Assembly: GCF_932294415.1 (NCBI RefSeq) | Contig: NC_065544.1 | Coordinates: 12,251,351-12,315,350, forward strand | DNA length: 64,000 nucleotides | Source of the DNA: Quercus robur | Lineage: Eukaryota > Streptophyta > Magnoliopsida > Fagales > Fagaceae | Reading direction: 5' to 3' | Part shown: piece after piece, positions 59,019 through 64,000 of the stretch | Numbering within the stretch: the first letter of the stretch is position 1 | How the letters are laid out: every line of letters begins with the position of its first letter | The notes under the pieces: generated by a model | Database searches by the model: none | Told to the model about the DNA's origin: nothing | The model's input: only the letters and a program-made list of their open reading frames with translations | Made by a program: the position numbers and the translations under genes

Positions 59019-59022
<4 letters not shown>
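58333..59022 (-). mobile_element. Solo LTR, 690 bp
   Basis: Begins TGTAGGGACACG and ends GGCCCCACA, with TATAT on both sides (58328-58332 and 59023-59027). Because it sits in an AT run, the duplication is weak evidence on its own. The ends match the LTR families at 13087-17343 and 56788-57406, in the same orientation as the former. No internal region is present. Confidence 0.85.

Positions 59023-59055
<33 letters not shown>
59023..59055. repeat. TA microsatellite
   Basis: About 16 TA units directly beside the solo LTR, which inserted into it. Confidence 0.9.
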
Positions 59056-59061
<6 letters not shown>

Positions 59062-61570
59062 GTGATTGTTTTGAAATATACATGTACATATGCACAGGGT
59101 TACACACTACTTTTATTAAATGAATGTATAAATTTTTAAACACAAAATAGAAAAATAATTAGGAAATTGATTTCTTACCTTGTTGGCATGACACTAATTA
59201 TATTTATTACTATGTTAGTTTACAAGATTTTTATAATATAATTGGTAATAACTTTATCTTCTTAAAAAATTATAATGTAAAAAATTGACATTTGGCTTTT
59301 GATTTTTTAAAATTAGGTAAATAGTATGTTTTTTAGATGATGTTCATGAGCACTTTAACAAAAAAGTCCAGACTTAGACCCCATTTGGTTGCCGAGAAAG
59401 CAAAGGAAAAGAAAAGAAAAGAAAAGAAATTTTTAATTTCTAATAATAAAATGACATCTCATTTACTTATGGAGATGCAATTAATATATTTTCAAATATT
59501 TTATTTTATTTTCTAATTAAGGACCCTGTGATAATTCAAAGGATAGCTTAGATGGCATAAAAATATTATTTTGATATTAATGTTAGATACATTAATTCTT
59601 TTCATGTACCGCTTAATGATAAAGATTATTTTGACACAATACCAAAAGTTTAGAAACAAAATTGACACATTTAAGATGTTAAAAACCATTTTGATACATA
59701 GTACAAGTGTTAAAGACTAAAATGGTAATTAAATATATTTTTTTTTTTACATATTTTTATTAAAGATTAAATTCTATAAGGATGTGGTTTAAAACCCAAG
59801 TTTTACACTCTCCAATTTTAACATGCCACGTCATCTTATTACGTATTAAAGAATAAGAACAACCACACTCAATCAATTATAATGGTCATTTGAAAATTCA
59901 ACCAAATTGGGAGTTTATTAAGATGTTATTAATTGTGGTATGATGTACGAAGTTTTAAGTAAAAAGCTGATGTAACATCTCTTGTTAGATGGTGTAAAAC
60001 ATAAATTTTACACCCCATTCTTACCAAATTCAAACTCTTTTTATTAATATCCTCAAAACACTTTTTTTTTTTTATTAGCTGAATTTGGAAACTAATATCC
60101 TGTTTGGTTGTAAGGGGGATGAAAAGGAAAGAAGGGGGGAAAAAGTAAGGGAAGGAAAAGGGAAGAAGAGAGAGTTGTACATAGAAGGATTGCATTAAAC
60201 AATTTCTTCAAAAGAAAGGTCTTCTTTGAAAAAATAATGGAACTGTTTGAAGGATTGTGATTAGAAAATTTCTAGAACACAAACTTTTCTCAAAATTATG
60301 GGTTGTGAGAAAAGTATGAAACTTCATCAAAAAAGAAAATAAGTATGAAATATTGGTGAATTGATCAAATTGTGTATTCTCACTTTTTAATAGAAAACTA
60401 AAAAATGAAAATGCTTAGGACCATCACAACACGTATTAATATAGAAAAACTTAATTAAAGAGGTAAAAAAAAGACTAAATGCAAAGTTAGGTGACTATCT
60501 TCATTTGGGCCCTTTAGTTTAAGATTTTTTCATTTTTGGTTCATAAAGTTTGATTATGTTTTTAAAAAGGTCATTCGGTCTATTTTCGTGATTACTAATT
60601 GATATGGTTGATAAGTGCCAACAAAACAATTATTGTTCATGTATTTTTTGATGTAGGAAAAATGCCACAAGAAACAAAAGGCGTATGCTTTGGGATTATA
60701 GCCCTTGAATTCACAAGAGGAATTCCAAAATGTAGTATTATTTTTTTTGATGGGTTTATTGATGAAAAATTGAATTGATAGAAAACTCAAAAAAATAATA
60801 AATCCTATCTGTGGCTGCCAAGAGACTCTGGGATGGCTAGGAAACTCTAAAACACGCTGATTCATGTTAAGCATGAATTGGGAAAACTACAAAATCAACA
60901 TTTAAGAATTTGGGGATTCTAATTAGCTCAATTAATAAAATTTCTGATGATAAAATAAGAGATTTGTGATTCAATCTTCACCTACATTAAAAATTAATTA
61001 GTGTCTTAATCTGATGATAAAAAACTATTATAAAAAACGAACGTCATAACTTGAAACACTCTTTTAAAAAGAAAAAAAAACCTAAAAATCTTAGAAGATA
61101 TTACAAGATAGATTAGACATAAAGTTAAGGAATTTGTGCGAAATGCAACATAGATCATGACCGAAATGCTATCACCAACTTTCGAGCGGACTAGGCATTT
61201 GCTCTAATAATTTCTACCAATACCTTTTCACTTTCCAAACTGTTTGTGTCATTGTGTGTTAACTCCTAACTGTTTGTGCTCTGTGTTCTATATATATTTT
61301 TTTTCCTCATAATAGTCAAGTTAGTGGTGTACATAGACCCAATGACTATTTTTTTAAAAAAAATTAAACTTTGAGAATTAAAATAAAATTCTCATAACAA
61401 AATAAAAATAATACCAAACGTAGTCTAAAAATCAAAGGATTTAAAATGCTTTATTTTTATATTTTTTTTAATATCAGTTTTTAAATAATACCAATCTAAT
61501 TTTTTTAATATCACTTTCTTAACTTTTGGATTTTTTTTTTTAATATATATATTTTTAATTTCCCAAAAAG
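59056..61570. other. Intergenic, AT-rich, upstream of the PPR gene
   Basis: No gene seen. A short AAAAG repeat lies at 59406-59429, and CCTGTTTGGTTGTAAGGGGG at 60091 is reminiscent of Harbinger/Tourist-type termini without a visible partner. Weak TATA-like AT stretches precede the PPR start at 61540-61555 but cannot be singled out. Confidence 0.5.
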
Positions 61571-62428
61571 ATGTTGCCTCTGAATTTTCACAGTACTAAT
61601 AGAATAGAAGAGAACATAGCACACTGTAAAAGCAGCTCAGTAGCGTTATTGAGAATGAACTCACTCAATCTCAAACATCTTCAACCTCTCTACTTTCCCT
61701 CTAAACCCATCTTCTCTCTTCTCTTCCAACCTTCCATTTCACCCTTCTCTTCTTCTTCTACTGAACCATCAAATCCCACCACCACCACCACCGCCGCCAC
61801 CAATGCAAGTCTAACCCAAGAACAGTTCACAAAAATTAACCTCCTCCTCCCACGTCTCTGCCTCTCAAACCACCTGTCCACCGCAATCCACCTCACCACC
61901 ACAGCTCTCCTCACAGACCCACCTCCCAAATCTCTCTCCTTTTCCATTCTCATTCACTCTCTCATTTCCCAACCAGACATGGCTCTCTCCATGTCCCTCC
62001 TCAATTTCCTCAAACACAACCCGAAAATATCACAAACCCATCTCAGTGACCTCACAACAATGCTCATTGCCTCTTATTTCAAGCACCACAAGGCTAGAGA
62101 GGCCTTCAAAGTGTTCAACTGGATGGTGAGGCCAGGGTCTCCCTGTGTGTTGGATTTGAAGGTTTGTGGGATTCTTGTTAATGGGTTTTGCAGGAAAGGT
62201 ATGGTTTTTGAGGCCTTGAAGGTTTTGAGGGAGATGGTGGGTGTCAATTTGGTGCCAGGAAGAGATTTGGGGAAGTGGGTTTATAGGGGTTTGTTGAGAG
62301 AGGCAAGGATTAGGGAAGCAATGGAGTTGAATGAGGCTTTGGGTTTGGTTTGGGATGTTAGTGGTGATGAGGCTATGAAGAAAGTTTTGGGATTGTTAGA
62401 TCACATAATTGGCTATTGGACAGAGTAG
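61571..62428 (+). CDS. Short pentatricopeptide-repeat (PPR)-like protein, probably organelle-targeted
   Basis: An intronless frame of 285 residues. The first ATG is 61571; Met29 at 61655 (MNSLNLKHLQPLYFPSKP) may be the true start, since it opens a Ser/Pro/Phe-rich, acid-poor leader typical of mitochondrial or plastid targeting, and the 28 residues before it look like leader. After a Ser/Thr-rich linker (about 60-80), helical repeats follow. A canonical PPR of 35 residues occupies about 196-230 (LKVCGILVNGFCRKGMVFEALKVLREM...VPG), preceded by a weaker one at about 161-195 (ASYFKHHKAREAFKVFNWM) and followed by a degenerate third. P-class PPR proteins bind organelle RNA; with so few clear repeats the RNA target cannot be guessed. 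Coding sequence is markedly richer in C and G than the flanks, which supports a real gene. The specific ortholog is not recognised. Confidence 0.85.
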   Translation: MLPLNFHSTNRIEENIAHCKSSSVALLRMNSLNLKHLQPLYFPSKPIFSLLFQPSISPFSSSSTEPSNPTTTTTAATNASLTQEQFTKINLLLPRLCLSNHLSTAIHLTTTALLTDPPPKSLSFSILIHSLISQPDMALSMSLLNFLKHNPKISQTHLSDLTTMLIASYFKHHKAREAFKVFNWMVRPGSPCVLDLKVCGILVNGFCRKGMVFEALKVLREMVGVNLVPGRDLGKWVYRGLLREARIREAMELNEALGLVWDVSGDEAMKKVLGLLDHIIGYWTE

Positions 62429-63599
62429 AGCTGAGCAGGTAAGCTATTGATTTTTGGGTTGTTAAATGCTGATATTGTTAGTTTTCTTCAAGTGAAAATT
62501 TAGGACAAATGGTCTTTTTCTCTGTGGGTTATAAATTTATAACGTATACCAATGTATTTAATTGATGTTGCAGTAATTCTTTTCTCCAATGATGAAAGCC
62601 AATTATTGATGGCTGAATGTTCCTTTTATCTTTTGGATAGGTAAATGCTGATGGTTGAATGTTCTTTTGCATTTGTGTTTTGCCAATTGTAAGAGAGTGC
62701 AGAGAAAACAACTTGAACTTTGCTTAACAATCATCAAGAGTACTAAATGGATAATTAGTTAGTTTTGTTATCTGGTCTTTGCTAGGAGCATGCTTGTCCT
62801 TCCTGCCATGGCATTTTATTTCTTGTGGTAGAAACCAGATTCCACTACTCACGCTACAAACCATGGATCAGAAGGCATGTAAGCACTGTTTGAGACAAAG
62901 AAGATAAACACCTTTTTCTTTTTAACTATAGTAGAGAGATAAAAGAATGAACCTTCATTACACTCATTAAAGTTTTTTCAGTAAAGATATCATTCATTAA
63001 AGCTTGTTCAATAATGCGTTATTCACTTAAAATGGAGTCATTCACTTGAAGATTGAGATTATATACATTTAACCGTTTAAGAAATTCACACTTAACATTA
63101 CCAATGACAAAAACATTACAACAAAGTCAACATTAGCAGCAACTTAAACAGGAAGAACAACATCCTACCTCAATATGGAAACTTCTATATATCTGTGTCC
63201 TGTATGATTGATTGGGAAACATGAATCCTGCATGATCTGGCATTACAAATCCTTGAGTAATCCACATTCGTATATAGAGCCTAATGATTAAAACAGTGTG
63301 ATATAAGCAAAAGAGAATGTAATAGATTCGGCCAACGGTAAAAGGGAACTACAAAGAAATTCAAAATATTAGGTTGCATAGCACAAAAAGGGGCAAATGC
63401 AGTCTTAGTTATTGTCAGCAGGTTAGAACTTAAGTGCTCAGATGTACAGCCTATCACAATGCAACTTAAGTGTGGAAGGAATGCATTAGTAAAATATTAT
63501 CACATTATCACACTGAACTTACAAACCATTATTATAAAGTCCTAGTTTCAAGGGCCTCAAAACTGTTACATGTGAGAATAGTTGAAGGACAAGAATAAA
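62429..63599 (+). other. PPR 3' UTR, possibly spliced, then intergenic
   Basis: GAGCAG|GTAAGC at about 62438 and TGTTGCAG at about 62574 could bound a 3' UTR intron. This is inferred from motifs only. A small direct repeat (TGATGGCTGAATGTTC and TGATGGTTGAATGTTC) lies at 62608-62664. No other gene seen up to 63600. Confidence 0.4.
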
Positions 63600-63840
63600 A
63601 TAATTCAAAGAAGTGGAAGCAAAAAAGAGAAAAGAACACAAGAGGACCTTAAGGTTCGGCCACGGCCTATGTCCATGGGATAAAGCTCTAAGGCTACATA
63701 TTTACTGTATTCTCAATTGTAGATTACAATGAACCCTAGTAGGGTATATATGAGAGCTATGGTTAGCCCTATATGGGCTTATAATATGTTGGGCCTCTTG
63801 GGCTATTACATAAACATAAACCCAATATTTTTAACAAGAA
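63600..63840. other. LTR-type repeat fragment (candidate)
   Basis: Wording such as GGTTCGGCCACGGCCTATG and GGGATAAAGCTCTAAGGCTA, followed by a T-G-T-T-G-G-G-C-C block near 63788, is typical of the ends of Copia-like plant repeats and partly parallels 1980-2060. No paired repeat or target duplication is visible within the window. Confidence 0.35.
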
Positions 63841-64000
63841 TGAAATCCTTGAATGAAATAAAACTTTTGATAATCATCCATTGTGCGGGCCAAAGTCTAA
63901 ACACTTATAGATCCTATTGTAAAATAGACTAATTATTGGCTTCTTTCAGTGGCTCCCTGTTTGATTGGTCCAGGGCTTGGGGAATCACCTCTAGTGACTC

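Noticed and set aside
1-64000. tRNA, rRNA or snRNA genes
   Set aside because: I saw no cloverleaf with A/B boxes, no rRNA-like stretch and no snRNA promoter pair, though a covariance-model scan would be more sensitive than reading by eye.

Overview
This is an AT-rich plant nuclear window, most likely from a woody eudicot. The evidence is spliced genes with GT-AG introns, plant-only gene families (vacuolar sorting receptor, EIX-type LRR receptor-like proteins, DUF26 cysteine-rich proteins, PPR) and dense plant transposons. A Fagales or other rosid tree is my impression from the style of the repeats; nothing in the window proves the species.

Two genes look intact. The vacuolar sorting receptor on the + strand (43814-49652) has 12 coding exons that join without a break into 643 codons. 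The single-exon PPR-like protein on the + strand (61571-62428) has 285 codons. A third, a receptor-like protein (RLP) of the EIX class on the - strand (19788-22883), is full length apart from two single-base frame breaks. Two more RLP copies (9731-11415 and 18038-19275) are decayed fragments, so 9.7-22.9 kb is a degenerate RLP cluster. A DUF26 cysteine-rich secretory protein relic lies at 33107-33705 (-).

The rest is mostly transposons, many with ends I can place to the base. They are: a long-armed foldback element (54-1159); a 4.75-kb hAT element with a broken transposase and a perfect 8-bp target duplication (1795-6544); a LINE fragment (7402-8640); a Stowaway MITE (12219-12479); an LTR element lacking recognisable gag-pol and carrying an 80-bp tandem array (13087-17343); two solo LTRs of related families (56788-57406, 58333-59022); a nearly perfect palindromic element with TGT...ACA ends (35415-35776); a Harbinger/Tourist-like element (39129-40171); a Mutator-like foldback MITE (52123-52593); and a probable Helitron with an internal tandem duplication (52662-54750).

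Local duplication is the other theme. A roughly 3.2-3.6 kb segment is present twice in tandem (25745-28970 and 28971-32554). A third partial copy at 1228-7275 was split by the hAT element. A shorter duplication pairs 37020-37672 with 38870-40552, and the second copy was split by the Harbinger-like element. In both cases the uninterrupted copy serves as an empty-site control for the insertion. Nothing here forms an operon or a joint pathway. I saw no rRNA, tRNA or CRISPR locus, and no clearly new multi-gene system. The most unusual items are the palindromic element, the array-bearing LTR element, the duplicated Helitron, and a NAGNAG splice acceptor in the VSR gene that would create an in-frame stop.
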